Of a stretch of 64,000 nucleotides of DNA, positions 37,462 through 47,065 are shown piece after piece (the stretch's first letter is position 1; every line of letters begins with the position of its first letter). The translations under genes and the position numbers were made by a program. The notes under the pieces were generated by a model, which searched no databases, had not been told where the DNA came from, and saw only the letters and a program-made list of their open reading frames with translations. Where the stretch lies: positions 1-64,000 of the forward strand of contig JAKIUB010000006.1 of NCBI GenBank assembly GCA_021647745.1, given 5' to 3'. This DNA comes from Paracoccaceae bacterium (lineage in GTDB: Bacteria; Pseudomonadota; Alphaproteobacteria; Rhodobacterales; Rhodobacteraceae).

Positions 37462-38367
37462 ATGGCAGCACCCCTGAAAATATCCATTATTACCGCTGCC
37501 TACAATATCGAAGACTATGTCAAGGCCACCCTCACCTCGGTCCTCGGCCAAGGCTATCCGGCGCTTGAGTATATTTTTATCGACGGTGCCAGTAGTGATG
37601 CCACCCTCGATATCGCCCGCCGACACGCCGGTATTGCCAAGCTGGTTTCCGAGCCGGATAACGGCCAATACCATGCCATCCAGAAAGGGGCTGCGCTGGC
37701 AACAGGCGAGGTGATGGGCTGGATAAATGCCGATGATATTTTATTGCCGGGCGCCCTTTCCACTGTTGCCGATATTTTTGCGACCTTTCCCGAAATCAAC
37801 TGGATCACCGGCCTGCCGGGCTTTTTGAACGAAGCAGGCCAGATCACCACCACCCAGCGAAACCTGCCCTCCTATCCACGCCGTTATTTGCAAAACGGCT
37901 GGTATTCGGCCCATCTGGGTGCCTATCTTCAGCAAGAAAGCATGTTTTGGCGGCGCAGCCTCTGGGATAGTGTCGGCGGACTGGATACCCGCTACAGCCT
38001 TGCCGCCGACTTTGATCTCTGGACCCGTTTTGCCCAGGAGACGGCGTTGGTGCCTGTCCATACCTCTCTCGCCGCTTTTCGCCGCCGGCAAGGCCAGCGC
38101 TCAAGCGCGCAGGCACAATACGAGGCCGAGGTGGCAAAAATATGTGCCAACAAACCCGCGCCACCAAGGCTCTGGCGCTGGATGGCTGCGCAGGGCAAGA
38201 CACCGCGTGCCCTTTGCCGCCTGTTGATTCATCATCAGGGCGAGGCCATCAGCTATCTGCCGGCCTTGGGTTGGGTCAAAACCCGTGCCCGCCGCCCTAT
38301 CTCGCGGCTATCCTTCGGTGACCTGCTTGAGGAAAGGCGCAAGGAAAGGCTGGTCAAACATGCTTGA
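37462..38367 (+). CDS. Family 2 glycosyltransferase
   Basis: A 301-residue GT-A fold transferase: ISIITAAYNIEDYVKATLTS at the N-terminus, the FIDGASSDAT loop, and the DXD-like motif WINADDILLPGAL. It adds a sugar to the growing lipid-linked unit in the cytoplasm. It follows manB by 6 bases and overlaps wzx by 8 bases. The donor sugar is not predictable. Confidence 0.9.
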   Translation: MAAPLKISIITAAYNIEDYVKATLTSVLGQGYPALEYIFIDGASSDATLDIARRHAGIAKLVSEPDNGQYHAIQKGAALATGEVMGWINADDILLPGALSTVADIFATFPEINWITGLPGFLNEAGQITTTQRNLPSYPRRYLQNGWYSAHLGAYLQQESMFWRRSLWDSVGGLDTRYSLAADFDLWTRFAQETALVPVHTSLAAFRRRQGQRSSAQAQYEAEVAKICANKPAPPRLWRWMAAQGKTPRALCRLLIHHQGEAISYLPALGWVKTRARRPISRLSFGDLLEERRKERLVKHA

Positions 38368-39577
38368 AGCCGCGCGCGCCACCCTTTGGCTGCTTGGCTT
38401 GCGCGGCGGGCAGTCCTTGTTTAATTTCATCATACTGGCCCTGCTTGCCCATCGCTTTTCCAATGCGGACCTCGCTGAAATACTGCTTTTACTTAGCATT
38501 ATAACTCTTGGCGCCCGGCTCGCGGTTTTCGGGCTGGATGTGACCTTGCTCAAAACCCTTGGCAACACCAAAAGCCCTGCGCGGCCGCTTTCCAGCGCGC
38601 TGGCGGTTTTTCTGCTGCTGTGGCTGCCGTTGGGGGCGGGGTTATATTTTTTGGCGTGGCCGTTATTGCCGCCCGAAGCCCTATTGTGGCTGTTTCTGGC
38701 GGCGCTGCAAGTATTTCAAAACAGCGCGCTGGTGGCGTTGCAGCGGCAGGGAGCAGGTTTTTTCATCGGGGGGGCTTTTTCGGCGCTGCTCACCCTCATC
38801 GGGGTGCTGATACTGCCCGAACTGTCAGTTTCCGGCTTTGTCCGGCTCAATATCATCGCTCTCGCACTCAATGCTGTGCTGGCCCATGGTTTTATCCGGC
38901 ACCATTGCGGCACCCTCCGCTCTTCTGCGGCACTATTGCCCCTGCTGGCGCTGGCGGCACCTGCCCTGTTAACCAACGTGCTGCTTTACACAGCAGCCCA
39001 AATGCCGCTTTGGTTTCTGGTATGGTATGCCGATGATGCTGCCGTGGTTAATTACGGGCTGGCACTGCGGCTGACCATTGCGCTTGGCCTGATTATCGAG
39101 GTTTCGCGCGCTCTAATCACCCCGCGCTTTGCCAGAAACTTTCATGCAGGCACTCTTAAGCAGGCCGAGGCTTCCTTGCGCCGGATCACCTCCCTTGCCA
39201 CTGCTGCCATCAGTACGCTTGCCTTGCTTGCCCTGATACTGATCCAGCCGCTGTTTCCGCTGGTGTTTGACCGCGCCGGCACGCCGGTATTCTGGGTCGC
39301 TTTTTGGCTTTTTGCCAGCCAGATCACCCTCGCCGCAATCGGGCCGGCACATATGGCCCTACGGATCGGCGGATGGCAACCGGCGGCACTTGGCTTATCA
39401 GCTGCCGCCTTGCTGATGCTGATACCGGCAATGGCTGTGCTTTTTCCCGTTTTTGGTGCCAGCGGGGTCGCTTTTGCGGCATTCATGACCACTTTATTGT
39501 TTTCATTGGCAAACTTAACGCTAGCCAAACGGGTTTTCCATATCTCGACCGCGCTTATCCTGCGGGCCGCTCCATGA
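38360..39577 (+). CDS. Wzx-like polysaccharide flippase
   Basis: A 405-residue protein of about twelve hydrophobic helices with a MATE/MVF-type arrangement (start MLEAARATLWLLGLRGGQSL). It probably flips the lipid-linked repeat unit to the periplasm. Assignment rests on topology and neighbours rather than on a strict motif. It overlaps the genes on both sides (8 and 4 bases). Confidence 0.82.
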   Translation: MLEAARATLWLLGLRGGQSLFNFIILALLAHRFSNADLAEILLLLSIITLGARLAVFGLDVTLLKTLGNTKSPARPLSSALAVFLLLWLPLGAGLYFLAWPLLPPEALLWLFLAALQVFQNSALVALQRQGAGFFIGGAFSALLTLIGVLILPELSVSGFVRLNIIALALNAVLAHGFIRHHCGTLRSSAALLPLLALAAPALLTNVLLYTAAQMPLWFLVWYADDAAVVNYGLALRLTIALGLIIEVSRALITPRFARNFHAGTLKQAEASLRRITSLATAAISTLALLALILIQPLFPLVFDRAGTPVFWVAFWLFASQITLAAIGPAHMALRIGGWQPAALGLSAAALLMLIPAMAVLFPVFGASGVAFAAFMTTLLFSLANLTLAKRVFHISTALILRAAP

Positions 39578-40524
39578 ACAGTCCAACCCGCCCGATCTTT
39601 TTGCTCTCGCCGCCCCGCGCCGGCTCGACCCTGTTACAGCGGGTGCTTTCCACCCATCCCGATATAGCCACCACCTCCGAGCCATGGCTTTTGCTCCCCC
39701 TGTTGCAGGCGCTCACCCCCGGCGGCTCCTTTGCCAACCACGACCAGACCCTGCTTTTGCGCGCCCTCTCGGGCTTTTGCGAAAACCTGCCTGAAGGGCA
39801 GGCCGACCTACAGGCAGCGATACGGGATTTTGCCTGTAGATTATACGCAAAAGCCGGAAATGACGCCCCCTACTTTCTGGATAAAACTCCGCGCTATGCC
39901 CTGACTGCCGCGGCCCTTGCGGATACATTCCCCGATGCCAAATTTGTCTTTTTGTTTCGCAACCCCGTGGCCATAACCCAGAGTATGAACACCACATGGG
40001 GGGGCAAAAAGTGGGTGCTTTACCGTTATTATGCCGACCTGTTTGACGGCATGCAAAACCTCGCGCGTACCGCACGGGTGCTGGGGGAACGCGGCCATAT
40101 ACTGACCTATGAAAGTTTTTTGAAAAACCCGGAAGCCGAAGCAGCGCGGCTGACACGCTATCTGGGGCTTGAGCCGCTGGCGCTGCCACTCACCGCCCCG
40201 CGAATAGCCGGAGAAATGGGAGACCCTGTGCAGGCTATCCGGATTGATCCGCACACACACAAACAACCCCGCGCGCTCTCGGGGCCGCGCGCCCGCTGGC
40301 TGAGGCATTATCTTGCCCGGCTCGGCTCCGAAACGCTGGAAACCATGGGCTATAGCCTGCCCCTGCTGCTGGAAGAATTGGCCGCAGCTCCACGCGAAAA
40401 GGGCGGTGCAAAAGACATGGCCGGCATGGGGTATGGCTGGCTTTACCGCCACCTCCAGCTGCCACTCTGGCGCGCCACTTTCAGGCGACGCAGGCAAGGG
40501 AGGCCGGCGATTGTCTACAAATAA
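39574..40524 (+). CDS. PAPS-dependent sulfotransferase
   Basis: A 316-residue sulfotransferase. The PAPS 5-prime-phosphosulfate loop is LLSPPRAGSTLLQRVLSTHP, and the 3-prime-phosphate motif is FVFLFRNPVAITQSM. It moves sulfate from PAPS to a hydroxyl or amine. Its start overlaps wzx (ATGA), and its end overlaps the polymerase-like gene, so a carbohydrate of this polymer is the likely acceptor; a lipid or other acceptor remains possible. Confidence 0.88.
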   Translation: MNSPTRPIFLLSPPRAGSTLLQRVLSTHPDIATTSEPWLLLPLLQALTPGGSFANHDQTLLLRALSGFCENLPEGQADLQAAIRDFACRLYAKAGNDAPYFLDKTPRYALTAAALADTFPDAKFVFLFRNPVAITQSMNTTWGGKKWVLYRYYADLFDGMQNLARTARVLGERGHILTYESFLKNPEAEAARLTRYLGLEPLALPLTAPRIAGEMGDPVQAIRIDPHTHKQPRALSGPRARWLRHYLARLGSETLETMGYSLPLLLEELAAAPREKGGAKDMAGMGYGWLYRHLQLPLWRATFRRRRQGRPAIVYK

Positions 40525-41692
40525 AACCACCAATAGAACAAACGATGTGCTGGTGCTGCTATTGCTGATGCTTTCGAGCCGCTCGGCCTTTATCCGCTTT
40601 GAAGACAACTTCCTGATCGCCGGTTTTTTGCTGGTTGCTGTGCTGTGGTTTCATGGTCGCCAGCCTGTGCCGTCAGCGTTTTTAGTCTATCTCGCGGCAA
40701 CATTCTTCTGGATATTCCTGCAAGGATTCATCAGCCAAAACCTGTTGCTGACCCCGGTGCTTGGCCACCTGCTGCGCTTGGGCACGGGCATGCTTGCCGT
40801 GCTGATGCTCGGCGCGCGGTTCTTTAGCCTGTTTCCTTTGTGGGTGGCGCGGCTTGCTCTGGTCAGCTTGCCTTTTTTTCTGCTTGGCCTTCTTGCTCCC
40901 GAGACAATCTTTACCCTCTATGCGCTCACCCCCGATGCCCTGAGATTTGCCGGCGGCACCCTGATAGACGGCCGGCTTGATAGCGCCGTGCCGCGCGCTT
41001 CATGGCTGGTCTATACCCTGTCGCCAACCCGGACCGGGCAAAATCCGGGCTTTATGTGGGAGCCGGCCGCCTTTGCGATGATGACCGTCAGCGCCCTGAC
41101 ATTGCGGCTGGCCACCGGCCACAAAAGCCTCGACTGGCAGAATATCACGCTGGTTATCGCCACGCTCTCCACACTCTCGACCACCGGCTTTATCGGGCTG
41201 AGCCTGCCGCTTTTTTACTGGGCGCTGACCACCAGAGCCGGCGCGCTGGTGCTGTTGGCACCGCTCCTTGCCCTGCTGGCGCTCAACCTTGATTTTCTGC
41301 TGCCCAAGATCACAGCCGAGTTTCAGGCCGATACCGGCCAGATCCGCTGGGCGCTCAGCCGTTACGCCAGCTTTCTGCGCGACATGGAGTTTTTTGCCGC
41401 CCATCCGCTGCTCGGCACGGGCTTTGGCTTTGAAACCGGATATGACAGTAATAACGGCCTGTCGGATTATCTGCGCCGCTTCGGGGGGCTGTGGTTTCTG
41501 GCTATGGTTTTCCTGCTGTTTGCCGCAGTCCGCCCGCGCGCCCACCTTGGGGGCACGCTAACCTTTATCGCCGTTATTCTGTTGTTTTCATGGTCGGAGA
41601 AGTTTTTCGAGCTGCCGTTTTTCTACGCACTGCTCTTCAGTGCCTTCCTCTCCACTTCTGGCTCAAAGGCCCGCACCCATGCCCGCGCCTGA
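40511..41692 (+). CDS. Second polymerase-like membrane protein (Wzy type)
   Basis: About 393 residues with ten or so membrane helices. AAHPLLGTGFGFETGYDSNN and RYASFLRDMEFF resemble the periplasmic loop of O-antigen polymerases. The TTG at 40511 is preceded by GGGAGG at good distance and overlaps the sulfotransferase end by 14 bases. Position between flippase, sulfotransferase and WecG supports a Wzy role. Confidence 0.75.
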   Translation: MSTNKTTNRTNDVLVLLLLMLSSRSAFIRFEDNFLIAGFLLVAVLWFHGRQPVPSAFLVYLAATFFWIFLQGFISQNLLLTPVLGHLLRLGTGMLAVLMLGARFFSLFPLWVARLALVSLPFFLLGLLAPETIFTLYALTPDALRFAGGTLIDGRLDSAVPRASWLVYTLSPTRTGQNPGFMWEPAAFAMMTVSALTLRLATGHKSLDWQNITLVIATLSTLSTTGFIGLSLPLFYWALTTRAGALVLLAPLLALLALNLDFLLPKITAEFQADTGQIRWALSRYASFLRDMEFFAAHPLLGTGFGFETGYDSNNGLSDYLRRFGGLWFLAMVFLLFAAVRPRAHLGGTLTFIAVILLFSWSEKFFELPFFYALLFSAFLSTSGSKARTHARA

Positions 41693-42440
41693 GCCGGTTC
41701 CCGGTTGCGCACCTGAGCCGATCCTCGGCTACGCGGTAGAGCCGCGCACAATAGAGGGTTGCGCTGCCGATATCATCAATCACATAAAAAGCGATGCCCC
41801 ACCGGCCTATCTCGCCTGCCTCAATACCTACAGCTATGTCGAAGCCCAAAAGGACAAATATTTTTCCGCCGCCTTGCACGGGGCCAAATGGCTGGTGCCG
41901 GACGGCGCGGGCATATTGCTGGCCTCACACGGCAAGCTGAAAAAACGCCTGACCGGCGACGATATTTTTTCCGCTCTGAGCGCGGCTGCCCCGATGCGAG
42001 TGTTTTTTATGGGAGCAAGCGAGCAAACCCTGAGCAAAATCGCCGCACGCTTTGGCGATGATTACCCCCAACACACCCTTGCCGGTATGCTTTCGCCACC
42101 CTTCAAGCCGGCTTTTTCCGCCAGCGACAGCGCGGCCATGATCAAAAAGATAAATACAGCCCGCCCCGATATATTATGGGTCGGGCTGACCGCCCCGAAG
42201 CAGGAAAAATGGCTGCATGCCCATATCGACCGGCTCGATATCCGCTTTGCAGCCGGTATCGGCGCGGTATTTGATTTTTATGCCGGCAATACCCCGCGCG
42301 CCCCGAAATGGATGCAGGAGCGCGGGATGGAGTGGCTATACCGCCTCCTCCAAAACCCGCGAAAGCTGGCGCGGCGCTACCTGGTCTCGAACCCGGTATT
42401 TTTATATTTGCTGGCCAAAAACGCCCTGCGCCGTCGCTAA
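41679..42440 (+). CDS. WecG/TagA/CpsF-family glycosyltransferase
   Basis: A 253-residue GT26 protein with LACLNTYSYVEAQKDKYF, the PDGAGILLAS block, ILWVGLTAPKQEKWLHAH and IGAVFDFYAGNTPRAPKWMQ, all diagnostic. The family adds the second sugar (for example ManNAcA or GlcA-type) to a lipid-linked first sugar, matching the WecA-like enzyme on the other strand. ATG 41679 gives a 14-base overlap; an upstream ATG at 41640 is possible. Last gene of the plus-strand EPS operon. Confidence 0.92.
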   Translation: MPAPEPVPGCAPEPILGYAVEPRTIEGCAADIINHIKSDAPPAYLACLNTYSYVEAQKDKYFSAALHGAKWLVPDGAGILLASHGKLKKRLTGDDIFSALSAAAPMRVFFMGASEQTLSKIAARFGDDYPQHTLAGMLSPPFKPAFSASDSAAMIKKINTARPDILWVGLTAPKQEKWLHAHIDRLDIRFAAGIGAVFDFYAGNTPRAPKWMQERGMEWLYRLLQNPRKLARRYLVSNPVFLYLLAKNALRRR

Positions 42441-42447
42441 TACCCGA

Positions 42448-45393
42448 TTATAGCGCCCCGTCACAGCGCCCACACACCCCTTCATGGCTGTGCATGCCCA
42501 CATCCGGCAAAATCTTCCAGCAGCGCTGGCATTTTTCGCCCAACGCCTTGGCGAATACCACCGCAGTGCCGGCAATATCATCTGGCAGAACAAAAGCACC
42601 GTTTGGCGGGGTTTCATCACTGATTATAATATCCGACACAATGCAGATATCGGCAAAATCAACACTCTCCAGCAGGGCTTTGGTCTCGCTATCCACATAA
42701 ACCGTTGGCGCGGCCTCAAGGCTGGCTCCGATCACCTTGGCGGTGCGCTCGACCTCGATCGCACCCGTTACCACACGGCGGATCTTGCGGATGGTCTCCC
42801 ATTTCGCAGCCAGCGCATCATCGCGCCAGTCCGGCGTTTCGGGGAAGTCCTGCATATGCACCGAGCTTTCAGCACCGGGGAAGCGCTCCAGCCACACGTC
42901 TTCCATGGTGAAGGCCAGCATCGGGGCCAGCCATGTGGTCAGGCGGTGGAAGATCAGGTCCAGCGTGGTGCGGGCGGCGCGGCGCGCTTGGCTGTTGCCG
43001 TCACAATAAAGCACATCCTTGCGGATATCAAAGTAAAGGCTGGAAAGATCAGAGGTGCAAAACTGGAACAGCTTTTGAAACACGCCTTGGAAATCATGGT
43101 TGGCGTAGCCCTCGCGCACCACCGTATCCAGCTCGGCCAACCGATGCAGGATGAAGCGCTCCAGCTCTGGCATATCAGCGGCTTCCACCCGCTCGGCATC
43201 ATTAAAGCCGTTCAGGTTGCCAAGCATAAAGCGCATGGTGTTGCGCAGGCGGCGGTAGCTGTCAGCCACGCCTTTCAGGATCTCGTCACCGATGCGCTGG
43301 TCATTGGTATAATCGACCTGTGCCACCCAAAGCCGCAAAATATCGGCCCCGTATTGGCGGATCACCTGCTCGGGCGCGATGGTATTGCCGATGGATTTCG
43401 ACATTTTCAACCCGTTTTTATCAAGCGTAAAGCCAGCGGTCACCACCTCGCGGTAAGGTGCTTTGCCCTTGGTGCCAACCGATTGCAGCAGGCTTGAATG
43501 GAACCACCCGCGATGCTGATCAGTGCCCTCAAGGTAAACATCGGCCACGCCGTCAGGCGAGCCGTCGGCGCGGTCCCGGATCACAAAAGCATGGGTGGAG
43601 CCTGAGTCAAACCACACATCCAAGATGTCGGTGACCAGCTCCCAGCCCTCGCCATTATGCTGGCCAAGGAAGCGCGCTTCTGCACCCTCCTCAAACCACG
43701 CATCGGCGCCCTCGGCGCGGAAGGCCGCTGCAATGCGGGCGTTAACGGCCTCGTCGCGCAGGATTTCCACCTCGCCCTGCTCGGACACCTTGATAAAGCA
43801 GCTCAGCGGCACACCCCATGCCCGCTGGCGGGAGAGCACCCAATCGGGGCGGTTTTCGATCATCGAATAGAGCCGGTTGCGGCCCGATTTCGGTGTCCAT
43901 TTTACGTTATCAATCTCGGTCAGGGCGCGCTGGCGAATGGTTTTGCCATGCGTATCCATGCCGTCATTCAGCTCTTTATCAATCGCCACAAACCACTGCG
44001 GTGTATTGCGGAAAATGATCGGGGCTTTGGAGCGCCAGCTATGCGGATAGCTGTGCTTGATTCTGCCACGCGCCAACAGCCCGCCAACCTCTGTCAGTTT
44101 GGAGATTACGGCGGCGTTCGCATCACCTTCCCAATCACCTTTTTTGGCTTTAGCTCGCAGGATACGTTTGCCACCAAAAAACGGTAGCCCCTCGCGGAAT
44201 GAGCCGTCTTCCAAAACGTTATAGGTGATAACCTGTTCCAGCATACCCAGACCACGATATAATTCGAATTCGTCCATACCGTGGGAGGGGGCGCAATGGA
44301 CAAACCCTGTGCCATCAGTGTCGGTTACGAAAGGCGCATCGCGGAAATCGCGTGGGGCGTCCCACTCACCATCAGAACCTTCAGCACCCGCAAGCGGATG
44401 GGAAAGTTCAATGTTTAGCAATTCGGTATTTGTAACATCTTGAACCCGCCGCCACATGCTCGGCTCTAAGCGTGCTTTTTCAAAAACACTTGATGCTTGA
44501 TTGTCTGCAAGGATAAACCGCTCACCTACGCTGGCCCAACTTTCGTCAGGTGTTTCAACTATTTCATAGAGTCCATATGAAAATTCTCGCCCGAAAACGA
44601 CGGCTTTGTTTGAGGGAATTGTCCATGGCGTCGTAGTCCAGATAACGACATAGGCATTCAGCAAGTCACCAAGGCTCTTATCTGTAGGGGCGTTAAGCTC
44701 AATAATGTCGCTGTCCTTTATACCAGATACCTTAAATTTCACCCAAATCGTTGGGCTTTCTTTGTCCTGGTATTCAACTTCCGCCTCGGCCAGCGCGGTT
44801 TTCTCAACTGGAGACCACATCACCGGCTTGGAGCCACGATACAGGCTGCCATTCATCACGAATTTCATGAACTCCTCGGCGATCACTGCCTCGCTCTCGA
44901 AATTCATCGTCAGATACGGATCATCCCACTTGCCCTGCACCCCGAGCCGCTTGAACTCCTCGCGCTGGATATCCACCCAGCCCTGTGCAAATTTGCGGCA
45001 CTCGCCGCGCAGCTCGTTGATCGGCACATCGTCTTTGTTCTTGCCCTTGGCGCGGTATTGCTCCTCGATTTTCCATTCAATCGGCAGCCCGTGGCAATCC
45101 CAGCCCGGCACATAGCGGGCATCAAAGCCCATCATCTGGTGGGAGCGCACCACCATATCTTTCAGGATTTTATTCAGCGCATGGCCAATATGCAAATGCC
45201 CGTTGGCATAAGGCGGGCCGTCATGCAGGATATAAGGCTTGCGGCCTTCCTTGCGGCGCAGGGCCTCGTAAAGGTCCATATCGGCCCATTTTTGCAGCCA
45301 TAACGGCTCGCGCTTGGGCAGGCCCGCGCGCATCGGAAAGTCGGTTTTGGGCAGGTTCAGGGTGGCTTTATAGTCGGGGGTCTCGGCGCACAT
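42448..45393 (-). CDS. ileS: Isoleucine-tRNA ligase
   Basis: A 981-residue class I synthetase. HIGH is at residues 68-71 ([10 protein letters not shown]), the editing domain spans about residues 200-400, and KMSKS ([10 protein letters not shown]) lies near residue 660. A C-terminal zinc ribbon ([11 protein letters not shown] and CGRCDGAL) completes the bacterial type. The start at 45393 gives [15 protein letters not shown]. Residues about 211-331 are encoded by a segment of clearly lower GC than the rest (see findings). Convergent with the EPS operon, only 7 bases apart. Confidence 0.97.
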   Translation of the reverse strand: MCAETPDYKATLNLPKTDFPMRAGLPKREPLWLQKWADMDLYEALRRKEGRKPYILHDGPPYANGHLHIGHALNKILKDMVVRSHQMMGFDARYVPGWDCHGLPIEWKIEEQYRAKGKNKDDVPINELRGECRKFAQGWVDIQREEFKRLGVQGKWDDPYLTMNFESEAVIAEEFMKFVMNGSLYRGSKPVMWSPVEKTALAEAEVEYQDKESPTIWVKFKVSGIKDSDIIELNAPTDKSLGDLLNAYVVIWTTTPWTIPSNKAVVFGREFSYGLYEIVETPDESWASVGERFILADNQASSVFEKARLEPSMWRRVQDVTNTELLNIELSHPLAGAEGSDGEWDAPRDFRDAPFVTDTDGTGFVHCAPSHGMDEFELYRGLGMLEQVITYNVLEDGSFREGLPFFGGKRILRAKAKKGDWEGDANAAVISKLTEVGGLLARGRIKHSYPHSWRSKAPIIFRNTPQWFVAIDKELNDGMDTHGKTIRQRALTEIDNVKWTPKSGRNRLYSMIENRPDWVLSRQRAWGVPLSCFIKVSEQGEVEILRDEAVNARIAAAFRAEGADAWFEEGAEARFLGQHNGEGWELVTDILDVWFDSGSTHAFVIRDRADGSPDGVADVYLEGTDQHRGWFHSSLLQSVGTKGKAPYREVVTAGFTLDKNGLKMSKSIGNTIAPEQVIRQYGADILRLWVAQVDYTNDQRIGDEILKGVADSYRRLRNTMRFMLGNLNGFNDAERVEAADMPELERFILHRLAELDTVVREGYANHDFQGVFQKLFQFCTSDLSSLYFDIRKDVLYCDGNSQARRAARTTLDLIFHRLTTWLAPMLAFTMEDVWLERFPGAESSVHMQDFPETPDWRDDALAAKWETIRKIRRVVTGAIEVERTAKVIGASLEAAPTVYVDSETKALLESVDFADICIVSDIIISDETPPNGAFVLPDDIAGTAVVFAKALGEKCQRCWKILPDVGMHSHEGVCGRCDGAL

Positions 45394-45561
45394 GGCTCGC
45401 TCCGTAAAATTTGGGAATATTGGACAGGGGCGGTGCGGCGAGGCCATACACCTTTTCCCGACGACTCCTGCTCAGAGCGCCGGGCGGCTAATTCGTATGG
45501 TCAAAGCATTATCCATGGGCGGGGTTATAAGGCCACGCGCCGCCCCCGTCCAGCGGCGATT

Positions 45562-45850
45562 TTATGCCCGCTGCTCGTGGAAAACATATTCCCGACGGTC
45601 AAAATCAAGCGTCCACGCATAGTTTTTCAAAAACCCGTAGCCAAGCAGGGCTTCCACCCGCACCCCGCCCATCATCTTGGCAATGGGCCGCCAAGCGGCG
45701 TTAGGCGTCACCATTGCCGTGGCATTGGCCTGCTCCAGCGGCCCCAGCCGCAACGGCCCGGGTAGGTGGAACATTTCCGGCTTATCGGTTGGCTGCCAGC
45801 CACCCCCGGAAACCCATCACCCATTTTCAGGTCCGCAAACATTTTTAAGT
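45562..45850 (-). pseudogene. Remnant of a retropepsin-like aspartyl protease
   Basis: The minus-strand frame ending at 45562 reads GGVRVEALLGYGFLKNYAWT followed by LDFDRREYVF, matching the C-terminus of small retroviral-type aspartyl proteases. Reading upstream, this frame meets a stop near 45820. The adjacent frame gives KMFADLKMGDGFPG, so a frameshift probably lies near 45800-45820. The domain with the catalytic Asp-Thr-Gly is missing. The short ATG-started piece (45774-45562, 70 residues) could still be translated. Confidence 0.45.
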
Positions 45851-45862
45851 TGGCCAGCATAT

Positions 45863-46429
45863 TCACCCCGAAGGCTCTTGGCGCAGGATAACCGATTGCG
45901 TTGGCGCCTCGGGCAGATCACTGGGATAAAGCGACAGGTTGAGGTGGTAGGGCATAGCATCCTCCTCCTCATCACTTTCAAACGCATCAATCAAACGCGT
46001 GATTTCACGGCTGAATTCCTCAACCCTTTGCGGAGATATTTTGGCATAGGCCAATTTGGCAATCGCGGGGCCGGGCGGCTCCTCGGGCAGGCGCGCCAGC
46101 GCGGCAGAGATGTCAGAGCGCAGCATGGTCAGCGCTGAATATAGCAAGGATGTTGCGGCACCCTCGGGCGCGATATCAAAACTGCTGGCTATAGCGGCAT
46201 AGTATTTCTCAAGATTACGGCCGGTATCACGCTTTTCGACCAGCATTATAAGCCCCGCCTTTTCAAGGGTGCGCATGTGGCGGGTCAGGTTGGCAGGATG
46301 GACCTTCAGCGCGGCTGCTATTTGCGAAACAGTCGCGGACCCAGACCGCAAAGCCGCAAGAATATCCATGCGGCGGCGATGAAGATAGGCCGAAATCTGC
46401 AAATCAGTGGTGAGTATAAGATGTGTCAT
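45863..46429 (-). CDS. ArsR-like winged-helix transcriptional regulator
   Basis: A 188-residue protein. Residues about 18-75 form a winged helix (RRMDILAALRSGSATVSQIA, then VHPANLTRHMRTLEKAGLI). The C-terminal 110 residues are acidic and helical. No metal-binding Cys is present, so it is not a metal sensor of the classic ArsR kind. It is divergent from the truncated haemoglobin gene across a 137-bp AT-rich spacer, which suggests it controls that gene and itself. Confidence 0.8.
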   Translation of the reverse strand: MTHLILTTDLQISAYLHRRRMDILAALRSGSATVSQIAAALKVHPANLTRHMRTLEKAGLIMLVEKRDTGRNLEKYYAAIASSFDIAPEGAATSLLYSALTMLRSDISAALARLPEEPPGPAIAKLAYAKISPQRVEEFSREITRLIDAFESDEEEDAMPYHLNLSLYPSDLPEAPTQSVILRQEPSG

Positions 46430-46566
46430 AATAGATAATTAGCAAAAATACTAACGTAAGTAAATACGCTATCTTTTATCGTTGCCACTATATTTTCCCC
46501 AACGGCGATTTGGCGTTTAAAAACAGCATCGAGGTGCTTAACTAAAGGGAAAGAAAAGGATATCAA

Positions 46567-46983
46567 ATGACCCTTCCCCCGCGCTTTCCCGTTTCTGCGG
46601 CAGAGATAGATACTGTCGTAGCGCAATTTTACGCGCGGGTGCGTCAGCATGATGTGTTGGCACCGGTGTTTTTTGCCAGCATCCCCGATGACTTAGCCCG
46701 CTGGCAGCACCACGAGGAAAAGATCGCCCGTTTTTGGCGCAATGCGATTTTGCACGAGCGTAGTTATAGCGGCAATCCCCAGCACATGCATTCTATGCGC
46801 CCGATGATTAAACCCGAGCATTTCGAGCTATGGCTTGCCCTGTTTGACGAGGTTTTAGCCGAGACCCTGCCCGAAAGCACCCGCCAAAGCTGGAGTGCGC
46901 TGGCGCACCGGATCGGGGCCGGCCTGCGCATGGGGGTGGTCGCCAACCAGCAAAAAGAAGGCATGCCGCCGATATTGCGCTAA
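46567..46983 (+). CDS. Group III truncated haemoglobin
   Basis: A 138-residue globin. FYARVRQHDVLAPVFFASI and KIARFWRNAILHERSYSGNP are typical, and the proximal haem histidine lies in MRPMIKPEHFELWLALFDE. Group III proteins are thought to handle NO or O2 under low oxygen. Ribosome site AAAGAAAAGGA. Its neighbours (copper delivery to oxidases) fit a respiratory theme. Confidence 0.92.
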   Translation: MTLPPRFPVSAAEIDTVVAQFYARVRQHDVLAPVFFASIPDDLARWQHHEEKIARFWRNAILHERSYSGNPQHMHSMRPMIKPEHFELWLALFDEVLAETLPESTRQSWSALAHRIGAGLRMGVVANQQKEGMPPILR

Positions 46984-47065
46984 AAGCGCGCGGATAATAT
47001 TGCGCGGTCTACCAAATCTGCAATTCTCTAAAATACGTGGCCAGCAAAGACTGAGCAGGTGGGGC

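Noticed and set aside
42484..43497. 337-codon plus-strand frame
   Set aside because: Antisense to ileS, which is intact on the minus strand; GC-skewed codons create it.
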